From Sphingosinicella humi (lineage in GTDB: Bacteria; Pseudomonadota; Alphaproteobacteria; Sphingomonadales; Sphingomonadaceae): a DNA stretch of 64,000 nucleotides. The position numbers and the translations under genes were made by a program. Positions 46,885 through 54,205 of this stretch are shown here, in pieces. Under the pieces are notes generated by a model. That model was not told the DNA's origin, did no database searches, and saw nothing but the letters and a program-made list of their open reading frames with translations. The stretch covers positions 496,001-560,000 of the forward strand of contig NZ_QFFF01000001.1 of assembly GCF_003129465.1 (NCBI RefSeq). The letters run 5' to 3'. Each line of letters opens with the position of its first letter. The first letter of the stretch is position 1.

Positions 46885-48261
46885 ATGACGACGCGCACCG
46901 CCTCCGCCGCCGCCGATCCCGTGATGGAGAGTCGAGACGATCTTCTGCGGACCTTCATCAAGGGTGAAAAGCCGAAGGAGGCGTGGCGGATCGGCACCGA
47001 GCACGAGAAGTTCGTCTATCGCCGGTCCGACTACCGCGCCCCTTCCTATGACGAGCCCGGCGGCATTCGTGACCTGTTGGAGGCGCTCGCCAGTTGCGGC
47101 GAATGGCAGCCGGTGCTCGAAAACGGCAACGCCATCGCCCTGGCCGGCCCCGACGGTACCGTCAGCCTGGAGCCCGCCGGTCAGCTCGAACTTTCCGGCG
47201 CCCAGGTGGAAAATCTCCACCAGACATGCGCCGAAACGGGCCGTCACCTCGCCTGCTGCAAGGAAGCGGGCGAGCGGCTCGGCCTCGGGTTCCTGGGACT
47301 CGGCATGTGGCCCGACAAGACGCGCGCGGACATGCCCATCATGCCCAAGGGCCGCTATGCCATCATGCTGAAATACATGCCGAAGGTCGGCAATCTCGGC
47401 CTCGACATGATGCTCCGCACCTGCACCATCCAGACCAATCTGGATTATGGCTCCGAAGCCGACATGGCTCAGAAGTTCCGCGTCGGCCTCGCCCTGCAGC
47501 CGCTCGCGACGGCACTCTTCGCCAACTCGCCCTTCACCGACGGCAAGCCCAACGGCTTCCTTTCGTATCGCAGCCACATCTGGTCGGACACCGATCCGGA
47601 CCGCACCGGCATGCTGCCCTTCGTGTTCGAGGACGGCTTCGGCTACGAGCGTTATCTCGACTATGCGCTCGATGTTCCGATGTATTTCGTCTACCGCGAC
47701 GGCCGCTACATCGACGTCGCCGGCCAGTCCTTCCGCGATTTCATGGAGGGCCGTCTTCCCGGCTTTTCTGGCGAAAAGCCCCTCCTTTCGGACTGGACCG
47801 ACCATCTCTCCACCGCCTTCCCGGAGGTGCGTCTCAAGAGCTTCCTCGAGATGCGCGGCGCCGACGGCGGCCCCTGGGCGCGCATCTGCGCCCTCCCCGC
47901 CTTCTGGGTCGGCCTCCTCTACGACCAGACCGCGCTCGACGCCGCCTGGGACGAGGTAAAGCACTGGACGCTGGAGGAGCGCCAGACGCTCCGCGACGCG
48001 GTGCCGAAGCTCGGTCTCAAGGCCGTGGCGCCGGGCGGCGAGCCCCTGCGCGAATTCGGGCGACGCATCCTCGCCATTGCCGAATCGGGCCTCAAGGCGC
48101 GTGCCCACCTCAACGCTGCGGGCGACAATGAGGAAGGCTTCCTCGACCCCTTGCGCGAGATCCTTGCCAAGGGCCAATCGCCCGCCGACCAGCTCCTCGG
48201 CCGCTACCATGGCGACTGGCAGGGCGACGTCAGCCACGTCTATGAGGAAATGAGCTTCTAG
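46885..48261 (+). CDS. gshA: Glutamate-cysteine ligase, plant/alphaproteobacterial type
   Basis: A 458-aa enzyme for the first step of glutathione synthesis. It is the plant-type ligase (GCS2-like), recognised from IGTEHEKFVYR, GGIRDLLEAL, SLEPAGQLELSGA, LGMWPDKTRADMPIMPKGRYAIM and MMLRTCTIQTNLDYGSE. The length fits the family (about 450-460 aa), not the E. coli type. It probably starts at the ATG at 46885; a second ATG lies 39 nt inside. A palindromic repeat follows. Confidence 0.94.
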   Translation: MTTRTASAAADPVMESRDDLLRTFIKGEKPKEAWRIGTEHEKFVYRRSDYRAPSYDEPGGIRDLLEALASCGEWQPVLENGNAIALAGPDGTVSLEPAGQLELSGAQVENLHQTCAETGRHLACCKEAGERLGLGFLGLGMWPDKTRADMPIMPKGRYAIMLKYMPKVGNLGLDMMLRTCTIQTNLDYGSEADMAQKFRVGLALQPLATALFANSPFTDGKPNGFLSYRSHIWSDTDPDRTGMLPFVFEDGFGYERYLDYALDVPMYFVYRDGRYIDVAGQSFRDFMEGRLPGFSGEKPLLSDWTDHLSTAFPEVRLKSFLEMRGADGGPWARICALPAFWVGLLYDQTALDAAWDEVKHWTLEERQTLRDAVPKLGLKAVAPGGEPLREFGRRILAIAESGLKARAHLNAAGDNEEGFLDPLREILAKGQSPADQLLGRYHGDWQGDVSHVYEEMSF

Positions 48262-48270
48262 AGTTCCGAG

Positions 48271-48384
48271 CGTCATCCCGGCGAAAGCCGGGACCCAAGA
48301 ACACCCTTCTCTCAGGACGGGGAAGGACGTCTTCGCATCTTCCCTACCCATGTGTTCTTGGGCCCCGGCTTCCGCGGGGTGACG
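48271..48384. repeat. Palindromic element, type CGTCATCCCGGCGAAAGCCGGGACCCA
   Basis: Left CGTCATCCCGGCGAAAGCCG and right CCCGGCTTCCGCGGGGTGAC are inverted copies. The ends match the element at 22359-22466, including the CCCAAG / CTTGGG inner boundary; the centres differ. Confidence 0.85.
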
Positions 48385-48526
48385 AAATCCCACGCTCGTC
48401 CCGCATCCGCAACGTCTAATCGGGTTCCGCCCTCCTAAGGGATTCCAGCCGCCGCGCTTCGCGCTACCCTCCTCCTTATAACAGCGAATCGGTAGGGGGA
48501 GACCGTTCGGGGCGGGAGGCATTATC

Positions 48527-49126
48527 ATGGCGACCACCGGACCAGGCGTGGACACCCCAGGCTTCATCGGGCGCGCGAACTGGGTGTCGCGCCCGGCATC
48601 GGAAGGCGATCTTGCGCGCGGCATGCTCCTGCTCCGCGCCAGCAACATGAATGTGATGCGGCTCCAGCTTGCCATGGAGCGCAGCGACCGGCGGCTCGCC
48701 ATGGAGGCGCTCGACGGTCTCGTTGCCCTCGACAATGAGCTCAAGGGCTTCATCGAGGATATGCCGCCTGCCGATAACGCTTTGAGCGAAATGACGCGGC
48801 GCCTCGATGCCCAGAAGGCCGTGCTCGCGTCCGAAAAGCTGATCTTCGCGGCCGGCCGTTCAGGTCCATCCCTCGCCCGGCCCAAGGACGTCGCGCCGCC
48901 GGCCCCCATTGCCGAACCGGATGCGCCGAGAACGCTTAACCTGGAGCCGGAATGGGTGCCCGCCCACCTCGTCGAGGAGGAAAAGGAAGCCGGACGCGGA
49001 GGGCGCATCGCCTGGATCGCGGTGGCCTTCCTGCTCCTGATCCTCGCCGGCGCGGCCGCCCTCCATTTGGCGGGCCTCGCCACGCTTCCGATCAACGCCC
49101 TTCCTTTCCTTGGAGGTGAGTCATGA
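48527..49126 (+). CDS. Hypothetical C-tail membrane protein
   Basis: A 199-aa protein I do not recognise. The N-terminal two-thirds is cytoplasmic-looking, with helices (RGMLLLRASNMNVMRLQLAMERSD..., DNALSEMTRRLDAQKAVLAS); a Pro-rich linker follows, then one membrane helix (RIAWIAVAFLLLILAGAAALHL, about 163-184) and a short tail. GGGAGG precedes the ATG by 7 nt. The stop overlaps the next ATG (ATGA), so it forms a coupled pair with the 81-aa protein. Function unknown. Confidence 0.8.
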   Translation: MATTGPGVDTPGFIGRANWVSRPASEGDLARGMLLLRASNMNVMRLQLAMERSDRRLAMEALDGLVALDNELKGFIEDMPPADNALSEMTRRLDAQKAVLASEKLIFAAGRSGPSLARPKDVAPPAPIAEPDAPRTLNLEPEWVPAHLVEEEKEAGRGGRIAWIAVAFLLLILAGAAALHLAGLATLPINALPFLGGES

Positions 49127-49368
49127 TGCACGACCAGGACGGCCTGCTTCGCGCCCAGGCCCTCGAAGCCTATGAGGCGATCCCTTCACTGGACGCCCAC
49201 GGCGAACTCACCCGTCTCATTCTGGCGGAAGTGGCGCTTCTTACCCGCAAATATCGCTGCGTGAGGCGCCACGACGTGCCCCACATTGCCGAGCTTACCG
49301 GGCTCCTCGACGTCCTCTGGCAGGAGGTCCAGGAAGCCGAAGCGCTCAGCATGCAGGAAGCGCACTAG
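49123..49368 (+). CDS. Hypothetical 81-aa acidic protein
   Basis: An all-helical, acidic 81-aa protein (HGELTRLILAEVALLTRKYR, IAELTGLLDVLWQEVQEAEAL) with one Cys and no signal or membrane segment. Translationally coupled to the preceding C-tail membrane protein and so likely to work with it, perhaps as a small partner or adaptor. I do not recognise the family. Confidence 0.75.
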   Translation: MMHDQDGLLRAQALEAYEAIPSLDAHGELTRLILAEVALLTRKYRCVRRHDVPHIAELTGLLDVLWQEVQEAEALSMQEAH

Positions 49369-49521
49369 TCAGCGCGGCTCGTCCTACCCTCCGCACGGCT
49401 CACCCGCAGCGCGGGACAAGCCGAGCCATTTCAGCGGTGTAACGGCCGCGGGGCCGCAACGATTCCGCACCGCGCCGAATTGAGGAGATCGGGCCCTACC
49501 AACCAGAATAAGGGGAATGAC

Positions 49522-49764
49522 ATGATTGCCAAGAGGGTAGCAACGCTGCTCACCGCCGTCGCCATGACGGCAGCCAGCCCGGCCTTCGCTCAGGCGTCGG
49601 CTCCCGTGCCGGCGCCGGAAACTTCGCTTCAGGGCAGCGCCCAGATGGGTGAGAATACCGCGGCCTATGTAGTCGCGGCCATCGTCCTTGGCGGCCTTAT
49701 CTTCGGCTTCGTCAAATTCCTCGACGATGACGATGACGGGGATAACATACCGGTCAGCCCTTGA
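49522..49764 (+). CDS. Small secreted or anchored protein with acidic tail
   Basis: An 80-aa protein with an N-terminal signal peptide (cleavage near SPAFAQA, residue 24), then a linker, a hydrophobic segment (AAYVVAAIVLGGLIFGFVKFL, about 46-66) and a tail with FLDDDDDGDNIPVSP. The net topology would be a membrane protein with an Asp-rich C-terminus. AAGGGG lies 6 nt before the ATG. It is convergent with the methyltransferase-like gene and is followed by a hairpin. I know no function. Confidence 0.75.
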   Translation: MIAKRVATLLTAVAMTAASPAFAQASAPVPAPETSLQGSAQMGENTAAYVVAAIVLGGLIFGFVKFLDDDDDGDNIPVSP

Positions 49765-49774
49765 TCCGTGCTGA

Positions 49775-49803
49775 GGCACCTCGGCCGTGAAGGCCGGGGT
49801 GCC
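49775..49803. terminator. Bidirectional hairpin terminator
   Basis: GGCACCTCGGCC and GGCCGGGGTGCC pair (one G-T type mismatch region) around a short loop, exactly in the 40-bp gap between the convergent genes ending at 49764 and 49807. No T-tract. Confidence 0.55.
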
Positions 49804-49806
49804 CCG

Positions 49807-51129
49807 CTATTCCGCTGCCACCGGCTCCACCTTTCCGACGCCTTTCAGGGCGCGGACAAATCGTGGCAGCGGGCCGTTCCGCGCCATCCATTCGGCATAG
49901 TCCCGATAGGCGGGATCGGCCATCAGGTGCCGCTCCTCGGTGCGGGCACGCCAATAATAGACGCCGCTCACCATCGCGAGGATCGCGGAATTGCGGATCA
50001 TGTCGACCGGACTGCCGCTGGTCGCCAGGAAGGGCAGCGTCGCCAGCCACCAGAAGAGATTCTTCGACACATAGGCCGGGTGCTTGGTCCAGGCATATGG
50101 ACCGTGGGTCAGGATGCCGCGGTGCGTAAGGTTCGAAAAGCGCAGGCCGAACGCGACCGTCGCCCAGGCATAGACGGCGGTGAGCAGCACCAGGAGCATG
50201 CCGGTCATCGCCATCACCAGCGGATATCCTCCCAGCCAGTAGGTCCACCCGTCGGGTCCTGCGGTGCCCTGATGATAATCGAGCGGGCCGCCGGCGTTCA
50301 TCAGGATGAAGGGCGGGTAGCAGATGAGCGCCGCCACCCAGCCCGTCGCATAGGGATTGGCCGAGCGGATATGGGCATCGAGCGGCTTCATCGTCAGCAC
50401 GTAGCCGACCGTCGCGAACGACACGTCGATCAGGAACATGGCTGAAACGAGCCAGAAGGAGAGGCTGACCGGATTGGCCGCGATGTCCGAGGCGGGCGCC
50501 TGGATCACATGCGTCCAGTTGCCCGGCACGATCGAGATCATGAAGGCGAGAAAAAAGCCTTTGACCGCCCAGCTGCGGAAGAAGTCGTGGAGAAGGTCCT
50601 TGTCGAGGTTGCGGCCGCGCCCGATCAGCAGCCGGCCGAAGTGCCATGCGCCGTCGCGAGGTTCGACAAGGCGGCGGTCGAGCCACAGCACATAGGGAAT
50701 CGAGAGAATCAATGCGGCGACCGACCCGATCGCCAGCGCCTGCATCGCGAACAGATAATTGCCGCGCCAATACCAGCGGGCGATGCAGTAGAGGCAGCCG
50801 ATCACGCCCCAGATCGCCCACAGGCCCACCAGCTTCACCAGGCTGATGTCGATGCTGTCCCGCAGCGGGCGCGGCGGCGAATCCCAGTCGATGCCGGTGC
50901 TGGGGCTGCGATGCACCTTGTCGACGAGCAGCGACCAGAGAACCATCGGCAGCCCGCAGGCGAGAAGACCGATGAGCGATGCCGCGGGCCCCGCCATCCC
51001 GTAAGCACGAGCCACCACGATCCAAGCAAGGAAGCCGGCCAGACCGGCTAGGCCGACGCCGGTGCTAACCGCCGACCGCGGCCGCGCGTCCCGAAGCGCG
51101 CCGGCTTGGATCCTGCTTTCCGCGTTCAT
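49807..51129 (-). CDS. Isoprenylcysteine carboxyl methyltransferase-like membrane protein
   Basis: A 440-aa multi-spanning protein. The C-terminal ~140 residues carry the ICMT/Ste14-like signature: GILTHGPYAWTKHPAYVSKNLFWW, then a TM hairpin and YYWRARTEERHLMADPAYRDYAEW. This binds SAM at the membrane interface. The N-terminal 290 residues add about seven more hydrophobic segments, so the protein is about twice the length of simple bacterial ICMT homologues. Bacterial members methylate varied lipids or small molecules; the substrate is unknown. It is alone on the minus strand. Confidence 0.82.
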   Translation of the reverse strand: MNAESRIQAGALRDARPRSAVSTGVGLAGLAGFLAWIVVARAYGMAGPAASLIGLLACGLPMVLWSLLVDKVHRSPSTGIDWDSPPRPLRDSIDISLVKLVGLWAIWGVIGCLYCIARWYWRGNYLFAMQALAIGSVAALILSIPYVLWLDRRLVEPRDGAWHFGRLLIGRGRNLDKDLLHDFFRSWAVKGFFLAFMISIVPGNWTHVIQAPASDIAANPVSLSFWLVSAMFLIDVSFATVGYVLTMKPLDAHIRSANPYATGWVAALICYPPFILMNAGGPLDYHQGTAGPDGWTYWLGGYPLVMAMTGMLLVLLTAVYAWATVAFGLRFSNLTHRGILTHGPYAWTKHPAYVSKNLFWWLATLPFLATSGSPVDMIRNSAILAMVSGVYYWRARTEERHLMADPAYRDYAEWMARNGPLPRFVRALKGVGKVEPVAAE

Positions 51130-51309
51130 GACCGCGCGGAATAGCCAAAACTGGTAAGCAAGCCGTGAAGACGGCCGCCGGCACTCGGGGGTTGCCGTAG
51201 CAGCGCGGGGGCGGGTGTAAGGTCTTCTTAAACCTCTGCCACGCTACTGGGAGACCTGCCCGGGCGAAGGGCTCTCCCCGGGCCGATGCCGACGGAGGGA
51301 ATGTTGCTG

Positions 51310-51933
51310 ATGACGAGCGCCCTGGAGGAGACGACCTTCTCCTTTTCTCGAGACGTGCCGGCCCGGCCACCGGAGCGCCGGCGGGAGGCGCGGTATCTCA
51401 CCATCTTGCGCGTCGGCACGCTGATCGTCGACGGACGCCGCGAGCTTTGCCTTATCCGGAATATTTCGGCCGGCGGGCTGATGGCCCATGTCTATTCCAC
51501 CTTCGAGGAAGGGCAGCGCCTTTCCGTCGAGCTCAAGACGAACGACCAGGTGAGCGGCAGCGTCACCTGGTGCGACGGGTCCAACATCGGCGTCGGGTTC
51601 GACGAGCCGATCGACGTCGAGGAGCTGCTCACCGTCGAACCCGTCCTCCCCAATGGATGGAAGCCGCGTCTCCCGCGCGTCGAGATCGATCGCCTGGCGA
51701 CGCTGCGCGTCGGCGCCGCCATTCATTGGGTAAACACCCGCGACATCTCCCAGGGCGGCATCAAGATCGAGACCGACCAACCGCTCGAGCCGGGCCAGGA
51801 GGTGGTCCTGTCGCTGGAGAAATTCCGTCCAATCCCAGGCGCCGTGCGCTGGTATCAGGACGGCTTCGCCGGCATCGCCTTCAACCAGGTGATCCCGTTC
51901 CGAGAGTTGATGATCTGGCTGAAAGAAAGTTGA
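51310..51933 (+). CDS. Protein with two PilZ-like domains
   Basis: About 207 aa. The first PilZ domain (about 20-110) has RRREARYLT and RNISAGGLMA, a good match to the RxxxR and [D/N]xSxxG c-di-GMP motifs. The second (about 120-205) has TRDISQGGIKIE but only a weak RxxxR. The first may therefore bind c-di-GMP and the second be degenerate. GGAGGG lies in codons upstream of the ATG used here, so starts from 51286 to 51310 are possible. A GC-rich hairpin (about 51250-51283) sits in the leader. PilZ proteins often regulate matrix production, and a curlin cluster begins 200 bp downstream on the other strand. Confidence 0.87.
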   Translation: MTSALEETTFSFSRDVPARPPERRREARYLTILRVGTLIVDGRRELCLIRNISAGGLMAHVYSTFEEGQRLSVELKTNDQVSGSVTWCDGSNIGVGFDEPIDVEELLTVEPVLPNGWKPRLPRVEIDRLATLRVGAAIHWVNTRDISQGGIKIETDQPLEPGQEVVLSLEKFRPIPGAVRWYQDGFAGIAFNQVIPFRELMIWLKES

Positions 51934-52016
51934 GGAATGGCCGCGTTGACAGCGGCGCCCCCTTTCGCCATTGAACCGCCTGCCCATCCAAGGGGCCCGA
52001 ACGAGGGCGCTTTCGG

Positions 52017-52103
52017 GGACAGGTGGCCGAGTGGTTAAAGGCAGCAGACTGTAAATCTGCCGGGCTTCGCCCTACGCTGGTTCGAATCCAGCCCTGTCCA
52101 CCA
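52017..52103 (+). tRNA. tRNA-Tyr (anticodon GTA)
   Basis: An 87-nt type II tRNA. Acceptor stem GGACAGG/CCTGTCC, D-arm GGCCGAGTGGTTAAAGGC, anticodon stem GCAGA/TCTGC around loop CTGTAAA (anticodon GTA), a long variable arm (CGGGCTTCGCCCTACG) and T-arm GGTTCGAATCC; the terminal CCA is encoded. The long variable arm and GTA anticodon identify tyrosine. Confidence 0.97.
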
Positions 52104-52119
52104 CCCTTTCGAGGGTGGT
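52100..52119 (+). terminator. tRNA-Tyr terminator hairpin
   Basis: ACCACCCT and AGGGTGGT form a perfect 8-bp stem with a TTCG tetraloop. It begins on the discriminator base and CCA of tRNA-Tyr, so tRNA 3' end and terminator overlap. Only a short T-poor tail follows. Confidence 0.6.
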
Positions 52120-52138
52120 TGCCCGCCCAGCGCGCGAC

Positions 52139-52492
52139 TTAGCGGTTCGTAGAAGCCGCGCTTCTCTCATAGGCCGCCCCGCCCTCGGGCGAGACCTTGA
52201 GTATGGCCGACCAACCCCTGTCCGCCTGTCCCAGAGTGACGGTCGCGAGCGTCGCCGCCCTTCCGGGCTGCAGATGCGCTTCCCCCCGCTGCACCGAGCG
52301 ATTGCCCCCCTCGCTCGCTACCACTTCCAACGAATAGCGGGCGGTCATCGCGACGTCCGAGTCTCCAATCACGGTCAGCCGGACGCCCTCGCCCACGGGC
52401 TCGGCGGCGAGGCGGATGGGCACAGCCTCGGATGCCGGCGCACCGGTCATCGCGGCCGCAAAGAAAGCCAAGGGTCCGAAGAGGCCTGCCAT
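52139..52492 (-). CDS. csgH: CsgH-like curli assembly chaperone
   Basis: A 117-aa protein with a signal peptide (to about residue 22) and a single beta-sandwich domain (VPIRLAAEPVGEGVRLTVIG..., ARYSLEVVASEGGNRSVQRGEAHLQPGRAATLATVTLG). It resembles CsgH, the alphaproteobacterial counterpart of CsgC that prevents premature curli amyloid formation in the periplasm. AAGGAA precedes the ATG. It is the last gene of the curlin run, 34 bp after the unknown secreted protein. The assignment rests on fold-level resemblance plus context. Confidence 0.8.
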   Translation of the reverse strand: MAGLFGPLAFFAAAMTGAPASEAVPIRLAAEPVGEGVRLTVIGDSDVAMTARYSLEVVASEGGNRSVQRGEAHLQPGRAATLATVTLGQADRGWSAILKVSPEGGAAYERSAASTNR

Positions 52493-52526
52493 TGCGCTGT
52501 TCCTTTCATGCCCGATTGGTTCCGCT

Positions 52527-53291
52527 TCATTGCGGCGGCGTCACACTCACCCCTTGGCCGATGATCTCCAATATCGCGGCCGCAGCGGCATCGATCGCGG
52601 GATTCTCCGCGGGGTCGTTCTTCGGTTGGTCCGTAGGCGCCGACGCGGGCTGGTTGAGCACCATCGAGGCGACGCCCAGCCCTTCCAACGTGGCCGCGTC
52701 TCCCTCTTTGGCGAGGCGGCGCGTCACTTCCGTGCGGCTCGCGGGATCTTCGCGCAGGCGCTGCTGGACGATCAGCCTTTGCTCGGGGGAGAGAAGCGTG
52801 GGGTCCGGCCGGACGAACTCGGCCGAGCGTGTCTCGATAACGCGCGCGCACACCTTGGCCTTCGCCTGCGCCTCGTCGGCGGGATCGCACGCATCCTCGC
52901 CGCCCTCGACGGGCGCGATCGCGCCTGTGCGGCCCTCACTTCGCTCGGAAAGCGCCTGCGGCGGCTGCGCCGTCGGGCCACCCCGATAGAGCTGCGCCGG
53001 CGGCGCGGCATCGCGTTCGGCATCGCCAAGCTGCGTCGGCGGCGTGCGTTCCTCCCCGGCCGGGCTCAGTTGCTGCACCGACGGCGTGAGCGCCCCCGTC
53101 GCGCGCGGCGTCATCACCTCGCGGGTTCCACTCGAGACCTGCTCGATCGGCCCGGAGGAATCGCCGGCTGAGCGCACCTGCTCGACCTGGCCGAGCGGCT
53201 CCTGCGCCGCCGTCGGGGCGCAAAGCAGGGCGAGAAGGCCGAGGCCAAGCGCCACCTGAAGCGTGCGCTTCTCACCGCTGGACTGTGTCAT
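52527..53291 (-). CDS. Secreted unknown protein of the curli locus
   Basis: About 254 aa from the ATG at 53291 (AGGACAGC upstream); a longer reading from 53321 adds ten residues before the signal peptide. It has a signal peptide (cleavage near APTAAQ), then a Pro/Gly/Ser-rich disordered half, a CDPADEAQAKAKVC segment with two cysteines, and a helical part (LLSPEQRLIVQQRLREDPASR) before a C-terminal AAAAILEIIGQGVSVTPPQ. It is not CsgE, CsgF or CsgG. It sits between curlin genes and csgH, so a role in secretion or assembly of the amyloid is inferred. I know no named family. Confidence 0.8.
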   Translation of the reverse strand: MTQSSGEKRTLQVALGLGLLALLCAPTAAQEPLGQVEQVRSAGDSSGPIEQVSSGTREVMTPRATGALTPSVQQLSPAGEERTPPTQLGDAERDAAPPAQLYRGGPTAQPPQALSERSEGRTGAIAPVEGGEDACDPADEAQAKAKVCARVIETRSAEFVRPDPTLLSPEQRLIVQQRLREDPASRTEVTRRLAKEGDAATLEGLGVASMVLNQPASAPTDQPKNDPAENPAIDAAAAAILEIIGQGVSVTPPQ

Positions 53292-53390
53292 GGTCGCTGT
53301 CCTGTTCCCACGCTGGGTCATGCCTGCACGCAGGTTATAGCAGGGCCGGTGACGGAGACGAAATGCCAGCCATGTTGCCGGACGCCAGGG

Positions 53391-54143
53391 CTACCATCCA
53401 CCAGTCTGGGTGATGAGCAAGTTCCCACCGCCATTCTGAGTGATCTGGGTCGGCTGGTTGCCCTTGGGGAGATTGTTGCCGTTCTGGACCCAGACGAGGC
53501 GGTTGCCGTCGTTGTTCTGGGTGGCGTGCATCTCATTCTCGTCGCCCTGTTGCTTGAGCAGGGCCTGATTGTCCGACCCGTTCTGGACAAGCGACATCTG
53601 ATTGTCGGAGCCGAATTGGGCCATGATCGCGCCATTGCTGGCCGCGGTGGACGTCTGGCTCGCGGTCAGCTGATTACGATCGCCCGCCTGGACCGCATAG
53701 AGGACGGTCTCGCCAGCGCCTTGCTGCGAGACGGCGGCCCGGTTCTTCTCACCGAGCTGCTTGACCAGCGCGAAATCGCGATGGGTGCCCTTCTGCGTGA
53801 CGTCCGCCTGGTTGTCGTCGCCATGCTGCCAAACGATCGCGAGGGAGTCCGAATTGGTCTGGGTTACATCGGCGCGGTTATAGTCGCCGATCTGCGTGAT
53901 GTAGGCGCCATGGCCCGGGAGGGGCGTAATTTCGAAGTCGGGAACCTCGCCACCATGGCCATTGCCGGAGTTGCCCTGTTCTCCCTCGTTGCCATTATTG
54001 CCGTTGCACGGATTTCCCGTGCCGACACCGGGGCCGATACCACAGGGATCGCCGGGTGGAATTTTGTCATTGTCGGCCCATGCGGGCGTCGTCGAGACCA
54101 ACCCCAGCACGGCACATGCGGTGATTAGTATTCGTCTGCCCAT
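53391..54143 (-). CDS. Curlin-repeat protein with Gly/Asn-rich N-terminal linker (candidate minor subunit)
   Basis: About 250 aa, starting at an ATG with AAGGAG 6 nt upstream; a TTG 21 nt earlier is less likely. After a signal peptide (to about 23) comes DNDKIPPGDPCGIGPGVGTG and NGNNGNEGEQGNSGNGHGG: a linker with the only two Cys among these proteins. About eight curlin repeats follow (QIGDYNRADVTQ, QHGDDNQADVTQ, QLGEKNRAAVSQQG, QAGDRNQLTASQ, QFGSDNQMSLVQNG). It ends in LLITQTGGW rather than the NTAIVNQ cap of its neighbours. The smaller size and distinct ends suggest a nucleator-like (CsgB-type) or anchoring role; this is inference. It lies just after a terminator-like hairpin. Confidence 0.85.
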   Translation of the reverse strand: MGRRILITACAVLGLVSTTPAWADNDKIPPGDPCGIGPGVGTGNPCNGNNGNEGEQGNSGNGHGGEVPDFEITPLPGHGAYITQIGDYNRADVTQTNSDSLAIVWQHGDDNQADVTQKGTHRDFALVKQLGEKNRAAVSQQGAGETVLYAVQAGDRNQLTASQTSTAASNGAIMAQFGSDNQMSLVQNGSDNQALLKQQGDENEMHATQNNDGNRLVWVQNGNNLPKGNQPTQITQNGGGNLLITQTGGW

Positions 54144-54161
54144 CATCGGCTCCTTCACGTT

Positions 54162-54198
54162 CAAAAAGCCGGCTGGCGCCCAGTTCGGGCGCCAGCCG
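54162..54198 (-). terminator. Hairpin with T-tract after the 721-aa curlin gene
   Basis: On the minus strand CGGCTGGCGCC (54198-54188) pairs perfectly with GGCGCCAGCCG (54180-54170), an 11-bp stem, followed by TTTTT. It is the only intergenic hairpin of the array with a T-tract, so it should terminate part of the transcription before the 250-aa curlin gene. Confidence 0.7.
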
Positions 54199-54205
54199 TA
54201 GTTAC

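Noticed and set aside
52017-52119. tRNA-Tyr as an integration (att) site of a genomic island holding the curli cluster
   Set aside because: No integrase, no direct repeat of the tRNA 3' end is seen, and GC content and codon choice to the right look like the rest of the window.
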